Shown: piece by piece, positions 20,425 through 28,630 of the stretch
Numbering within the stretch: the stretch's first letter is position 1
Layout of the letters: every line of letters begins with the position of its first letter
Origin: Pseudomonas sp. UBA5706
GTDB lineage: Bacteria > Pseudomonadota > Gammaproteobacteria > Pseudomonadales > Pseudomonadaceae
DNA: 64,000 nt
Assembly: GCF_002419965.1 (NCBI RefSeq)
Contig: NZ_DIHC01000011.1
Span: forward strand, 62,491-126,490
Direction: 5' to 3'
Notes under the pieces: generated by a model
The model's database searches: none
Seen by the model: the letters and a program-made list of their open reading frames with translations, nothing else
Told to the model about the DNA's origin: nothing
Program-made: the position numbers and the translations under genes

Positions 20425-20451
20425 GATGAACTTCCTTGGCTGAATAGGGGC

Positions 20452-20955
20452 TCAGGCGTCATGGGCTGCGGCATTCAAGCCCAGCTCATCCAGTACGCGA
20501 CCGCGGGATTCGTCGTCGGCGAGCACGCCTTCGATGGCTTTGCGGAACGCAGGTGCATTACCCAGCGGGCCTTTGAGGGCTACCAGTGCGTCGCGCAGCT
20601 CCATCAGTTTTTTCAGTTCAGGCACTTGTTCAACCACGCTGGCCGGGTTGAAGTCCTTCATCGAGTTGACCCGTAACGTAACGGCCAGCTCCTCGGTACT
20701 CCCTTCTTCCTGCAAACGATTCGGCACGCTGAGCGTCAGTTGCAGCTCTTGCTTGGCCAGCACTTCGTCGAATGTCATTTTGTCGATGCTTATCGGTTTG
20801 CGATCTTCGACTTTGCGCTCGTCCTTGCGATGGGTGTAGTCACCAACGGCCAGCAGCTTCAGTGGCAGTTCAATTTCTTCCTGAGCCCCACCGGTGGCAG
20901 GTTTGAATGTGACGTTGATGCGTTCCTTGGGGGCTACCGAGCCTTCTTTGGCCAT
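20452..20955 (-). CDS. tssB: T6SS contractile sheath small subunit TssB (VipA)
   Basis: A 167-residue sheath protein. The N-terminal half includes KERINVTFKPATGG and ELPLKLLAVGDYT, the classic TssB motif; the C-terminal helix region mediates pairing with TssC and carries the ClpV-recognised helix in characterised homologues. It lies between tssA and tssC in the same operon. Confidence 0.96.
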   Translation of the reverse strand: MAKEGSVAPKERINVTFKPATGGAQEEIELPLKLLAVGDYTHRKDERKVEDRKPISIDKMTFDEVLAKQELQLTLSVPNRLQEEGSTEELAVTLRVNSMKDFNPASVVEQVPELKKLMELRDALVALKGPLGNAPAFRKAIEGVLADDESRGRVLDELGLNAAAHDA

Positions 20956-20987
20956 GGCTTTTCTCCTTGCGGTTGCGGCCGTGAGGC

Positions 20988-22544
20988 CTATTCGAGTACC
21001 ACTTCAAGATCGAGGTGGCACAGCCTGCGATAAATCTCTTCCTTGCGTTCGCGCACCGCGTGATTCTGCGGCAACAACTCGCAGCAGTTATGCAGCAGAT
21101 GGAGAACTTCCAGCGCAAGATCCGGCTCCCAGACGTGCATACCTGAGTCTTGTAGTGTCTGGTCGAGTGTTTCGAGTTGGACCTTAGCCAGTTCGTATTT
21201 CTTGGCCAGAAAACACAGGCGTGCCAGGGCGAACTGCCAGAAAAATCGGACGCGGCCGCCCTGCGCGTTCTGCAGGCCCTGCTTGAGTATCCGCACGGCA
21301 GCCTTGAGACCGTCCTTGCGCAATATCGGCAAGACCTCTTCCAGCGCGAGCTCCCAGGCGGGCTGTGCTTGGGGGATTTCCACCTTGCGCGGTGCAGTGT
21401 TGGCTTGCAGGTGCGGCATCACGTTAGCGCTGATCCATGCGCGTGTGGCCGGATCAGCAAACGGTGCGCCGTCGTGAAAACGTAATTCGATAATGCCGGG
21501 CAACCGTTGAATCAACAGCGCGAAATGAAATTCCACTTCACGCATGGCTTGGTCAGCGTTCAGGCCTTGCAGGCATTCCCAGACCATGCGCTGACCATCG
21601 AACCAAAATGGCGCCTTGGCCAGGCTCGCTTCAAGTTCGACAATAAGATCGGCGTATCCCGCCTGGTCGTAACGATCACAGTAGGACTTGAGCTTATCTG
21701 CCGGCAATCCAAGTAAGGCAGTGATGTGCTCTGCATTGCGCTCAGGCACCGTATCGATGTGCAGCCATAACAGCGCGCGATTGAGCCGTAAGGCGCGAAG
21801 GTCAGTGGCTTTTTGCTTTAACCACCAGGTACACAATGACCGGGCATTGTCCTGCTGCGCACGAAGCGCTTTGTGCGCCTCTTTTTCATTATCAATCAAC
21901 CCACCCACTGCAAACAGCTGCGTGGCGGCCTGCTTGACCTGGGCCACAGCCGCGCCGACTACACCGGGTTCTGGCTGGTTATCGGCTGCACGCTGAACCA
22001 TGCCCTTGAGCCGACGTGCAAGCGGTAACAATAGCGGCGCGTCATCACCCAAATGCAGGGAGCAAGCGGCATCCATCCCTTCGAGGTGTTCAACCAGGCG
22101 TCGAAACAGCGGCAGTTGTTCTCTGATCGCAATATTTTCGTTAAACACCTGCTCGAGGCGCGGCACAATCCAACTGATCGCCGCGCTACGGGTTCGCGCT
22201 TTGCTGGGGTGAACATCCGCCCAGTGGTGCTCGCATAAATGGTGCAGCAGCCCGAGCCCGGCGAGCAGTCCTTGGAACGATTCGCGCTGGTATAGCGCCC
22301 AAGTAAGCCAGGCCGCCACTCGCAAATCCTTGGATTGAGTGCGCAGCAGGCTCTCACTGTTATCGCGAACTTTAAGCCAGTCAATCTGACCACTGTCGTG
22401 CATGGATTGAGCTTTGGCCAGCTCATTCTCCAACGCTTCATATTCGCTCGAAAAACGAACATCTTCGCCCGCAAAACTTCCTTGCGAAACTGATATTTTT
22501 GCGAGTTCCAGATAATGTGCGGAGAGCTTAGAGGTATAGGACAT
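20988..22544 (-). CDS. tssA: T6SS assembly protein TssA
   Basis: A 518-residue protein with an ImpA-type N-terminal domain (about residues 10-130) and a long helical C-terminal part with the VasJ-like segment DPATRAWI near residue 355. TssA proteins prime baseplate and sheath polymerisation. It is the first gene of the minus-strand operon, so the promoter for the whole apparatus should lie in the 788 bp upstream that it shares with hcp. Confidence 0.93.
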   Translation of the reverse strand: MSYTSKLSAHYLELAKISVSQGSFAGEDVRFSSEYEALENELAKAQSMHDSGQIDWLKVRDNSESLLRTQSKDLRVAAWLTWALYQRESFQGLLAGLGLLHHLCEHHWADVHPSKARTRSAAISWIVPRLEQVFNENIAIREQLPLFRRLVEHLEGMDAACSLHLGDDAPLLLPLARRLKGMVQRAADNQPEPGVVGAAVAQVKQAATQLFAVGGLIDNEKEAHKALRAQQDNARSLCTWWLKQKATDLRALRLNRALLWLHIDTVPERNAEHITALLGLPADKLKSYCDRYDQAGYADLIVELEASLAKAPFWFDGQRMVWECLQGLNADQAMREVEFHFALLIQRLPGIIELRFHDGAPFADPATRAWISANVMPHLQANTAPRKVEIPQAQPAWELALEEVLPILRKDGLKAAVRILKQGLQNAQGGRVRFFWQFALARLCFLAKKYELAKVQLETLDQTLQDSGMHVWEPDLALEVLHLLHNCCELLPQNHAVRERKEEIYRRLCHLDLEVVLE

Positions 22545-23040
22545 CCATAACCTTTAAATTAAGTATTTCGCCTAGCGGCGATCACGAAGATACTGAAACG
22601 AAGAAAAAAGAAAGAAACATGATCCTAGATCCATACATCAAACCATGCCCTTTCAATGGGGCATATCAGACGCAGGATAATGCCCATTTACCGTCCGCAC
22701 TGTATAAGCTCAAAAAATCCAGATATAGAGCTGGCAATCATAGCCAAAAATTAGAAAATTTCTGTGCTCTCGATAATCATCAGACTGTCGCGAAACTCAC
22801 TTAAAACCAATGAAATAGTGCCTCTGAAGCCAACAACTTTAGGCGCCTCCCTCCGAGATGCGCACCCAAATAACACGTAGGCTAGTCTCCAAGCGAAGCA
22901 TGAAGCTCGCCTTACCGAAGCGGACTTTACACGTACTACCCAAAACCATGCAAATAAGAAAAATCCCAAAAGACCGTATGAAATTTCTTCGACGCATCTG
23001 AGTTTCCGTTAAGCGCCAATCGCCGCATACACTGTCAACT
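22545..23040. other. AT-rich intergenic region upstream of tssA
   Basis: No supported gene. It forms the tssA-proximal part of the tssA/hcp divergent region. Two minus-strand sites with GG and GC dinucleotides 10 bp apart (22671-22686 and 22897-22912) resemble weak sigma-54 promoters for tssA, but neither matches the full consensus. Confidence 0.5.
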
Positions 23041-23185
23041 TGTGCAAATATTTGCACAGCTGTTTATTGAAAAGTCGGTGGCTAACGCCCTGCAGAGCTT
23101 ATGCTCATTGACACTTAGCCAAGTGCGCAAGAAGTGACTCACCACTGTGCAAGTAGTTGCGCACTTTTAACCCCCCCTTGCGCAA
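23041..23185. promoter_or_regulatory. cluster of TGTGCAA/TTGCGCA palindromes, candidate activator-binding sites
   Basis: Four related elements: an 18-bp perfect palindrome TGTGCAAATATTTGCACA at 23041-23058; AAGTGCGCAA at 23121-23130; TGTGCAA-N4-TTGCGCA at 23146-23163; and TTGCGCAA at 23178-23185. They lie 60 to 200 bp upstream of the sigma-54-like promoter of hcp, the range expected for enhancer sites of a sigma-54 activator. The operon-encoded Sfa protein is the obvious candidate to bind; that link is inference. Confidence 0.5.
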
Positions 23186-23246
23186 AAATCGGGAAATGCT
23201 TCTATAAAATCTCCTATGCCGCTGATTTATATAAAAAATAAAAACC

Positions 23247-23263
23247 TTGGTACGATCCTTGAT
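23247..23263 (+). promoter_or_regulatory. candidate sigma-54 promoter of hcp
   Basis: TTGGTACGATCCTTGAT matches the -24/-12 consensus TGGCACG-N4-TTGCW except for one base in each element; the GG and the G of GC are 10 bp apart as required. The -12 element carries A instead of the usual C, so it may be weak or activator-dependent. Transcription would start about 60 bp before the hcp ATG. Confidence 0.45.
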
Positions 23264-23332
23264 AACTGAGTGCACCCACTGGGCGATTTTCGCCTTCCGG
23301 GCATTCTCATTGATCCAGCAAGGAGCGTCTTC

Positions 23333-23851
23333 ATGGCTACGCCAGCTTACATGTCCATCACCGGCACTAAACAAGGCCTGATCACAGCCGGTGCCTTCAC
23401 CGCTGACTCAGTTGGCAACACCTACCAGGAAGGTCACGAAGACCAAGTCATGGTTCAGGGCTTCAGTCACGAAGTGATCATTCCACGTGACCCGCAGTCC
23501 GGCCAACCTACCGGCCAGCGCGTTCACAAACCAGTCAAAATCACCAAGGTCTTCGACAAATCCTCCCCTCTGCTACTGTCAGCACTGACTTCCGGCGAGC
23601 GCCTGACCGAAATCACCATCCAGTGGTACCGCACCTCGGCAGCTGGCACCCAAGAACACTACTTCACCACCAAGCTTGAAGACGCAATCATCGTCGACAT
23701 CAGGGATTACATGCATAACTGCCAAGACCCGGCGAACTCGCACTTCACTCACCTGGAAGACGTGGAATTCACCTACCGCAAAATTACCTGGACCCATGAA
23801 GTTTCCGGCACTTCGGGTTACGATGACTGGCGTTCGCCAGTCGCTGGCTAA
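23333..23851 (+). CDS. hcp: T6SS tube protein Hcp
   Basis: A 172-residue Hcp protein, the ring subunit that stacks into the inner tube and chaperones small effectors. It has the family N-terminus ATPAYMSITGTKQG and the conserved HEDQVMVQGF and THEVSGTSGYDDW segments. The length equals that of P. aeruginosa Hcp2-type proteins. The start follows AAGGAG at a good spacing; an in-frame ATG 21 codons upstream lacks support. It is divergent from the main operon and has its own terminator. Confidence 0.96.
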   Translation: MATPAYMSITGTKQGLITAGAFTADSVGNTYQEGHEDQVMVQGFSHEVIIPRDPQSGQPTGQRVHKPVKITKVFDKSSPLLLSALTSGERLTEITIQWYRTSAAGTQEHYFTTKLEDAIIVDIRDYMHNCQDPANSHFTHLEDVEFTYRKITWTHEVSGTSGYDDWRSPVAG

Positions 23852-23867
23852 GCTTGACTGACCGAGT

Positions 23868-23906
23868 AACAACATCGGCCAGCCCTGCTAGCCGGTGTTG
23901 TTTTTA
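23868..23906 (+). terminator. rho-independent terminator of hcp
   Basis: A 12-bp stem, AACAACATCGGC pairing with GCCGGTGTTGTT (one G-T pair), is followed by a T run. It begins 16 bp after the hcp stop. Confidence 0.8.
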
Positions 23907-23934
23907 TCATTGCATGACAAGGAACCGGGGAGGC

Positions 23935-24520
23935 CCACTCCGGCCAGCCAGACTCACTTCATCCTGCCATCGAGGGGCTGGTAAACGAACTTCAAGTCTT
24001 CTCCCTGACCGGCCGCGAGGCAGCAGCCGACTGGCAGCGTTCGATATTGAACAGGACAGCGAGCTGGCCGTCCCTCGACCTCGAAATCCTGCTATACAGG
24101 CCCGCCTTATTGCAGCTGCCACCACACGGCGGCGGCGTTAACAGCCAGATCCGCCGCACTGCCCAGGGCGACTCCGGCATGGTCACTAACGACCCGGTCA
24201 TCAAGCGCTTCAACCTGCGCCCCGCCGCACCAGCGTCCGCGACTAAGACTTTGGAAACCACGCGTCAACCTCGAATTCTCCGCTTGGACCGGTGCGCATT
24301 ACGGCGGCATCGCCATCCCACGTATGGGCATGAAAGTGCCTGCTACGCGTGAAGCTTCGAACGAGTCCATCTACCGGTCGGCTGCGGCGACACCATGCCC
24401 TCTGCGGCCCTGCCAGCGCCCTTGGCACTCGCTTCATCCTCTTTGAGTCCGGCAAGCAGGGCCGCAGCGCTCTTTCCGAGCTCCCCAGTAAAACGACGCC
24501 GAATCGCCTAGATCGTTGAC
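23935..24520 (+). pseudogene. shattered vgrG remnant
   Basis: Several VgrG-like segments occur in order but in different frames: LVNELQVFSLTGREA, then FDIE, then PSLDLEILLYRPALLQL with GGGVNSQIRRTAQGDSG, then VTNDPVIKRFNLRPAA, then GGIAIPRMGMKV. These correspond to the N-terminal phage-hub domain and parts of the central domains of VgrG spikes. Large internal portions are missing and there are multiple frameshifts, so no functional protein can be made. It lies just after hcp, the usual place for vgrG. Confidence 0.7.
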
Positions 24521-24658
24521 CGCATCCTCAGCGCGAACCGTGGCATTGGCAATGCTTACCAAGATCAGTCGCAGCCTTGGCTGCCGAACTGGAATCGACG
24601 GCAATGCCGAGCGTTGCGAGATCGTTCATATCCAGTCCTTTCGCTAGAACGCGCCCAT

Positions 24659-24679
24659 AAAAAACCCGCCGAAGCGGGT
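24659..24679 (-). terminator. rho-independent terminator of the superinfection-immunity gene
   Basis: Read on the minus strand, ACCCGC-TTCG-GCGGGT is followed by six T. It lies 18 bp downstream of the stop at 24697. Confidence 0.85.
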
Positions 24680-24696
24680 CGCGATGAATGTTGAGA

Positions 24697-25038
24697 TTAG
24701 CTACGGAGCAGCTTCATTTTCTCTGCTTGGTATTCGTCGTCCGAGATAAGCCCTCGCTCCTTCAGGGAGCTAAGCCTTTCAATCTCTCGGTATTTGTTCA
24801 GCATCGGCATTTCGGCCTGTTTACCGAGCGGCTGCTCAGTCCCCGCAATGGATGAGGCTGACCAAACCAACGAGACCACCCAACCGATCAGTGTCCAGCC
24901 CAAGCACAGGTTGAGGAGAAAAATCGAGGACCGGTTTGGATGTTTTCTGCTTTTGGCAATGATGGTGGGCAGAAAATAAATAACCGCCCCAATAACAAAC
25001 AGCATAAGCCCGCCGATGGCGCCGGAACTATTAGACAT
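24697..25038 (-). CDS. superinfection immunity family membrane protein with SHOCT domain
   Basis: A 113-residue protein with two membrane helices (about residues 8-28 and 40-62). Between them is the SRKHPNRSSIFLLNLCLGWT segment typical of the Imm_superinfect family related to phage T4 Imm. The C-terminus (about residues 85-112, LKERGLISDDEYQAEK) is a SHOCT oligomerisation motif. Members are common in Pseudomonas chromosomes and prophages; a role in blocking phage DNA entry is inferred from the T4 relative only. A strong terminator follows. Confidence 0.8.
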   Translation of the reverse strand: MSNSSGAIGGLMLFVIGAVIYFLPTIIAKSRKHPNRSSIFLLNLCLGWTLIGWVVSLVWSASSIAGTEQPLGKQAEMPMLNKYREIERLSSLKERGLISDDEYQAEKMKLLRS

Positions 25039-25163
25039 ACTTCACCCTCCTTGATAGTACATGGCAATCTACCATCAACGAGTACAAACGGCCAAAGCCT
25101 AGGGTGAAGAGCAAAATGCACGCAGCTCGTCACTCGAACTGGCATTTTTTGCTGAAACTCGAC

Positions 25164-25183
25164 TCCTGTACGCCCAAACAGTA
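25164..25183. promoter_or_regulatory. candidate LexA box
   Basis: CTG-N10-CAG with good flanks (TCCTGTACGCCCAAACAGTA), 15 bp upstream of the ATG at 25199. The half-sites CTGTA and ACAGTA match the SOS consensus; the centre is GC-rich, which weakens the match. Confidence 0.5.
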
Positions 25184-25198
25184 TTTAGGTGTCACTCC

Positions 25199-25571
25199 AT
25201 GCACACCACCGAACGGGCCGAATGGCCCGATGAATTCACCCGCGAAGAAATGCTCGAGCAGCAGTCACATCTGCATACCGAGGAATGCCAAACGCTGCAA
25301 AGAGACTTGAGCCCGTACCGGAAAAAACATGGCCAAGCTGATCGACATGCACAAGGAGGTGACAGCCGAGCGCGGTCAACTTCGGACTACCCTCAAATTA
25401 ACTCAGGCCAAGCTGTCAGACTGCCTCCGGGAAAACTCCTTTGTGAGCAATCGCATAGGTAGACCGGAAAACTGCCGCCAACAGCTTGAGGACCTCCATG
25501 AGGCTCTGCGCATTGAGGCTATGACAACAGCAGTCAACCTTGGAACGGTCTTGAGAGGAACATGTCCGTGA
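25199..25571 (+). pseudogene. small coiled-coil protein, probably frameshifted
   Basis: The first frame (from the ATG at 25199) reads 42 charged residues to about 25325 (WPDEFTREEMLEQQSHLHTE). The sequence then continues sensibly in another frame from 25329 (MAKLIDMHKEVTAERGQLR then a leucine/glutamine-rich helix) to 25571. The two halves together resemble a small phage-type coiled-coil protein of unknown function, split by one indel. It may instead be two tiny genes. A LexA box lies directly upstream. Confidence 0.35.
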
Positions 25572-25611
25572 AGACGGGCCACTTTCTTTATTTGGATTGC
25601 ACAATCCAGAG

Positions 25612-25890
25612 CTAATCAAGCTTGGTAGTGAAGCTCTGGCTCATCGCCCACTCTGGATTTGCCGGGACGCTCGCAGCACGTAGCGTTCCGCGTCCCCACC
25701 TTCCGTTTATTTCATCCTGCACGCTCGTCACCTTTTCGGCCTCGACAGGTTGGGACTGCGTGAACAGATTTCAGTGAGCTTGCCTGGCTGGCGAAGAACC
25801 AGCAGCACCTCGTCCTTGCTGTATTTGAAGCCTGGGCGGAACAAGCGACTGACTGCCTCGGTTGCCGCCTTTGTCATAAGTCGTTGGATT
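25612..25890 (-). pseudogene. C-terminal remnant of umuC/rulB (DNA polymerase V subunit)
   Basis: Minus-strand reading gives LIQRLMTKAATEAVSRLF then RPGFKYSKDEVLLVLRQPGK, a UmuC-family C-terminal segment. A frameshift near 25770 is followed by QPVEAEKV, NGRWGRGTLRAASVPANPEW and SQSFTTKLD with a proper stop at 25612. Only about the last 90 codons of a roughly 420-residue polymerase remain. rulB-type genes are known insertion sites for Pseudomonas mobile elements, so this may mark an old element boundary. Confidence 0.75.
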
Positions 25891-25972
25891 AATAATTCTC
25901 CTTTCGGCTAGCTCTTGGGGCTGAATTTAGTTCAGCCCGAAATCTGCGCGCGCCCATTCGACTTTGGAAAGG

Positions 25973-26560
25973 TTAATGCAGAGCCTGCGCTAGCGCCGCA
26001 CCGGCGAGCTTTGCAGTAGCTAGGAGCCGATCCAGGCTTTGTCCATGGCGCGCACTGGCTGAAAGTCCAGCCATGGTAGTGCTGACAAAGTCAGTCAACC
26101 GATCAGCCTGCAGTGGATAGCGCATGGCGATGCTGTTTCGAATGACATCTTGCGCGGCAAGATGAAAGCCGCAGGCCGCTTCGCGCGCCTCCAAATCGTT
26201 ACTTCGCGTACCTTCCAAAACCATGCAGCCCGTAGCCCAGGGGTCGGCTGCGTAGCTGCGCGCAGCCTCTTCGAGTATTTGCGTGAGCAATATGGCCAAA
26301 GGCCGGTCAGCGCTAAGTATCTGCATTAAAGGCACAGCCCCGGTTAGAGCATATCGATCAAGAATCTTCGCATACAACTTCGCTTTGCTGCCAAAGGCCG
26401 CATAGAAGCTGGGAGGATTGATACCGAGTGCCTTGGTCAGATCTGTGACGCTGACACCGTCGTAGCCTTTAGCATGGAACAGACGCTGGGCAGTTACCAA
26501 CGCCTCATCCAGATCGAACCGACGCGGTCTGCCGCGAACAAGGGATGTTTTTGTAGTCAT
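25973..26560 (-). CDS. TetR-family transcriptional repressor
   Basis: A 195-residue regulator. The N-terminal helix-turn-helix covers about residues 12-55 (ALVTAQRLFHAKGYDGVSV, then SFYAAFGSKAKLY), and the C-terminal domain resembles the AefR/TetR_C type. It is divergent from the SDR gene, with a palindrome in the 71-bp space between them, so it probably represses both. The ATG at 26560 was preferred; an in-frame ATG nine codons upstream has no better ribosome site. Confidence 0.88.
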   Translation of the reverse strand: MTTKTSLVRGRPRRFDLDEALVTAQRLFHAKGYDGVSVTDLTKALGINPPSFYAAFGSKAKLYAKILDRYALTGAVPLMQILSADRPLAILLTQILEEAARSYAADPWATGCMVLEGTRSNDLEAREAACGFHLAAQDVIRNSIAMRYPLQADRLTDFVSTTMAGLSASARHGQSLDRLLATAKLAGAALAQALH

Positions 26561-26574
26561 GATTACAAAATTAC

Positions 26575-26613
26575 TTGACAGAGACATGAATGACTATTGT
26601 AGCATCCACTACA
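26575..26613 (+). promoter_or_regulatory. SDR promoter with overlapping operator palindrome
   Basis: A perfect -35 TTGACA at 26575-26580 is followed 17 bp later by an inverted repeat TGTAG-N6-CTACA (26598-26613) that covers the -10 position. This fits repression by the divergent TetR regulator. Confidence 0.5.
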
Positions 26614-26631
26614 TTAATCAGGAGTATGACT

Positions 26632-27345
26632 ATGGCAGATTTTAAGAACAAATCGATACTGGTGCTGGGCGGAAGCAGAGGGATTGGTGCGGCGATTGTA
26701 AAACGATTCACAACCGACGGTGCAAAGGTAGCGTTTACTTACTCTGGCTCGCCTGAGGCTGCACATCTGCTTGCTTCTGAAACAGGTGCCAGCGCACATT
26801 TGACTGACAGCGCTGACCGTGATGCGGTAATTGCCAGAGTCCGAGGTATCGGTCCTTTGGACGTCCTAGTAGTCAATTCAGGCATAGCGATCTTCGGCGA
26901 CGCGCTTGAACAGGACCCTGACGCGATCGATCGTTTGTTCCGCATCAATGTGCACGCGCCTTACCATGCATCGGTGGAGGCGGCACGGCAAATGCCTCAA
27001 GGCGGGCGCATCATCGTAATTGGTTCGGTAAACGGCGACCGTATGCCTTTGCCGGGTATGGCGTCGTATGCTTTAAGCAAATCCGCATTGCAAGGAATGG
27101 CGCGAGGGCTGGCTCGGGATTTCGGCCCGCGCGGTATCACGATCAACATCGTGCAGCCCGGACCGATCGACACAGATGCCAATCCAGCGAACGGCCCGAT
27201 GAAAGACTTGATGCACAGCTTCATGGCGATCAAACGTCACGGGCGCTCTGACGAGGTAGCCGGAATGGTGGCTTGGTTGGCCGGTCCAGAAGCAAGCTTT
27301 GTGACAGGAGCAATGCATACCATTGACGGTGCGTTCGGCGCCTGA
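26632..27345 (+). CDS. SDR-family NAD(P)-dependent oxidoreductase
   Basis: A 237-residue short-chain dehydrogenase/reductase. It has the Rossmann motif GGSRGIG at about residues 14-20, an NSG segment near residue 82 in place of the usual NAG, and the catalytic triad pattern S..N near residue 131 with YALSKSALQ (YxxxK) near residue 144. The start at 26632 has AGGAG seven bases upstream; earlier in-frame ATGs lie too close to that site or upstream of it. Substrate cannot be told from sequence. The TetR gene is the divergent neighbour and likely regulator. Confidence 0.9.
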   Translation: MADFKNKSILVLGGSRGIGAAIVKRFTTDGAKVAFTYSGSPEAAHLLASETGASAHLTDSADRDAVIARVRGIGPLDVLVVNSGIAIFGDALEQDPDAIDRLFRINVHAPYHASVEAARQMPQGGRIIVIGSVNGDRMPLPGMASYALSKSALQGMARGLARDFGPRGITINIVQPGPIDTDANPANGPMKDLMHSFMAIKRHGRSDEVAGMVAWLAGPEASFVTGAMHTIDGAFGA

Positions 27346-27359
27346 CCGAATGGACAAGA

Positions 27360-27381
27360 CGGGGCTACCCCGGCTTTGTTT
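27360..27381 (+). terminator. probable terminator of the SDR gene
   Basis: CGGGG-CTA-CCCCG followed by a T-rich stretch, 14 bp after the stop codon. Confidence 0.5.
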
Positions 27382-27692
27382 AAGGCCTGTGTCATTGAGA
27401 GCAAGTCGAGTGATAACGGCTAAAAGCAGAAGCTGTAATACATGCTGGTGGGCGGCGGTTCTTGAAGCCCCTGAACCCTACTTGCCCAATGGAAATATGC
27501 GAAGGCGTTTGTCGGATCATCGGCGTGGTAGTCCGGGCACTGATGAAGCTTTGATAAAAATAATACAGCGAATGAGCATCGCGTGATCGGCCGGGAGGGC
27601 TGGAGCATCGGGGATCAAGTATCCGGACTAGCATTCAGGAATGGAAACAAGCTATAACAAGATTCGGCCTAGAGGCCGTTTACAAGGAACCC
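27382..27692. other. intergenic stretch with no recognised content
   Basis: 311 bp with no supported gene. The right end is the breakpoint where similarity to a type I restriction-like protein begins abruptly. Confidence 0.5.
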
Positions 27693-28496
27693 CGATACTT
27701 TCATGTAACCACCGCCAGAATATCCATTCTTACTAACGGCCAGTCTTATCGCTTCTTCACAGATCTGGATGCACCGAACAAGATGGATGAAAAACCGTTC
27801 CTAGAGTTCGATTTGCTCGACATTGATGACCACGTCGTGCCTGAGCTGCAGAAGCTTACAAAGTCGGCGTTCGATGTTGATTCCATCATCAGCGCCGCTG
27901 GCGAACTTAAATATGTTGGTCAAATCAAACGTGTTCTGGCAGCGCAATTCCAGCAACCCGACGATGACTTTGTCCGTTTCTTCGCCTCACGTGTCTACGA
28001 GGGTACGATCACCCAAAAGGTACGGGACCAGTTCACTCAACTCACCCGAAAAGCCACTGTTCAATTTCTAAGCGATCAGATCAACGAACGATTGAAGTCG
28101 GCCATCACGGGCAATACCCAGCCTGTCATCGTTAGCCAGGCGCCTGCAGAAGCACCGGAGTCCCATGGGAGCGTGCCTGATCAACCTGAAGACAAAGATC
28201 TAGTTGTCACCACCGCAGAAGAGATCGAAGGCTACAACATTGTTAAGGCCATCGTGCGCTCAGAAGTCGACGTGAAGCGCATTGCTGCCAGAGACACGCA
28301 AAGCTATTTCGGTGTTTTGCTCGATGACAACAACCGCAAGCCAGTGGCTCGCCTACACTTCAACCGACCCCAAAAATATCTAGGAACATTCGATATTGAT
28401 AAAGTCGAGACACGCCATCCCATAAATTCACTCGATGATATTTTCGCACACGCCGAAACGCTTAAGGAAACAGCGCGAGCATACAGTGGCACTTAG
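27693..28496 (+). pseudogene. C-terminal part of a type I restriction enzyme R-type N-domain protein
   Basis: From RYFHVTTARISILTNGQ onward the frame is open and matches the single-domain restriction-like proteins related to the HsdR N-terminal nuclease (YRFFTDLDAPNKMDEKPF is a hallmark). The first part, which would carry the PD-(D/E)xK nuclease residues, is absent, and 27693 is not a start. An internal ATG at 27783 leaves 237 codons, so a protein could be made but without the nuclease centre. No partner methylase or specificity gene is nearby. Confidence 0.65.
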
Positions 28497-28589
28497 TAGC
28501 GCTAATTATAGTAGGCGAAGCCTAGTGAGCATGAGTCGTGCATCCTGAAGTTTTGAAGACCGACCTGTGAGCTGGTCTAAAGGCCCCGG

Positions 28590-28625
28590 ACTCCTCGATA
28601 GTTGAAACTATACCTATCGAGGAGT
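28590..28625. repeat. 12-bp perfect inverted repeat
   Basis: ACTCCTCGATAG and its exact complement CTATCGAGGAGT flank a 12-bp loop just before the IS3-like orfA remnant. It may be a structural element of the former insertion sequence. Confidence 0.6.
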
Positions 28626-28630
28626 GCCTA

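Noticed and set aside
19486..20676. 396-codon plus-strand open frame
   Set aside because: It runs antisense through tssC and into tssB, lacks a ribosome site and domain, and reflects the codon bias of the real genes.
22619..22804. 61-codon plus-strand ORF in the tssA/hcp intergenic region
   Set aside because: AT-rich, no family, poor ribosome site, and inside a region that looks regulatory.
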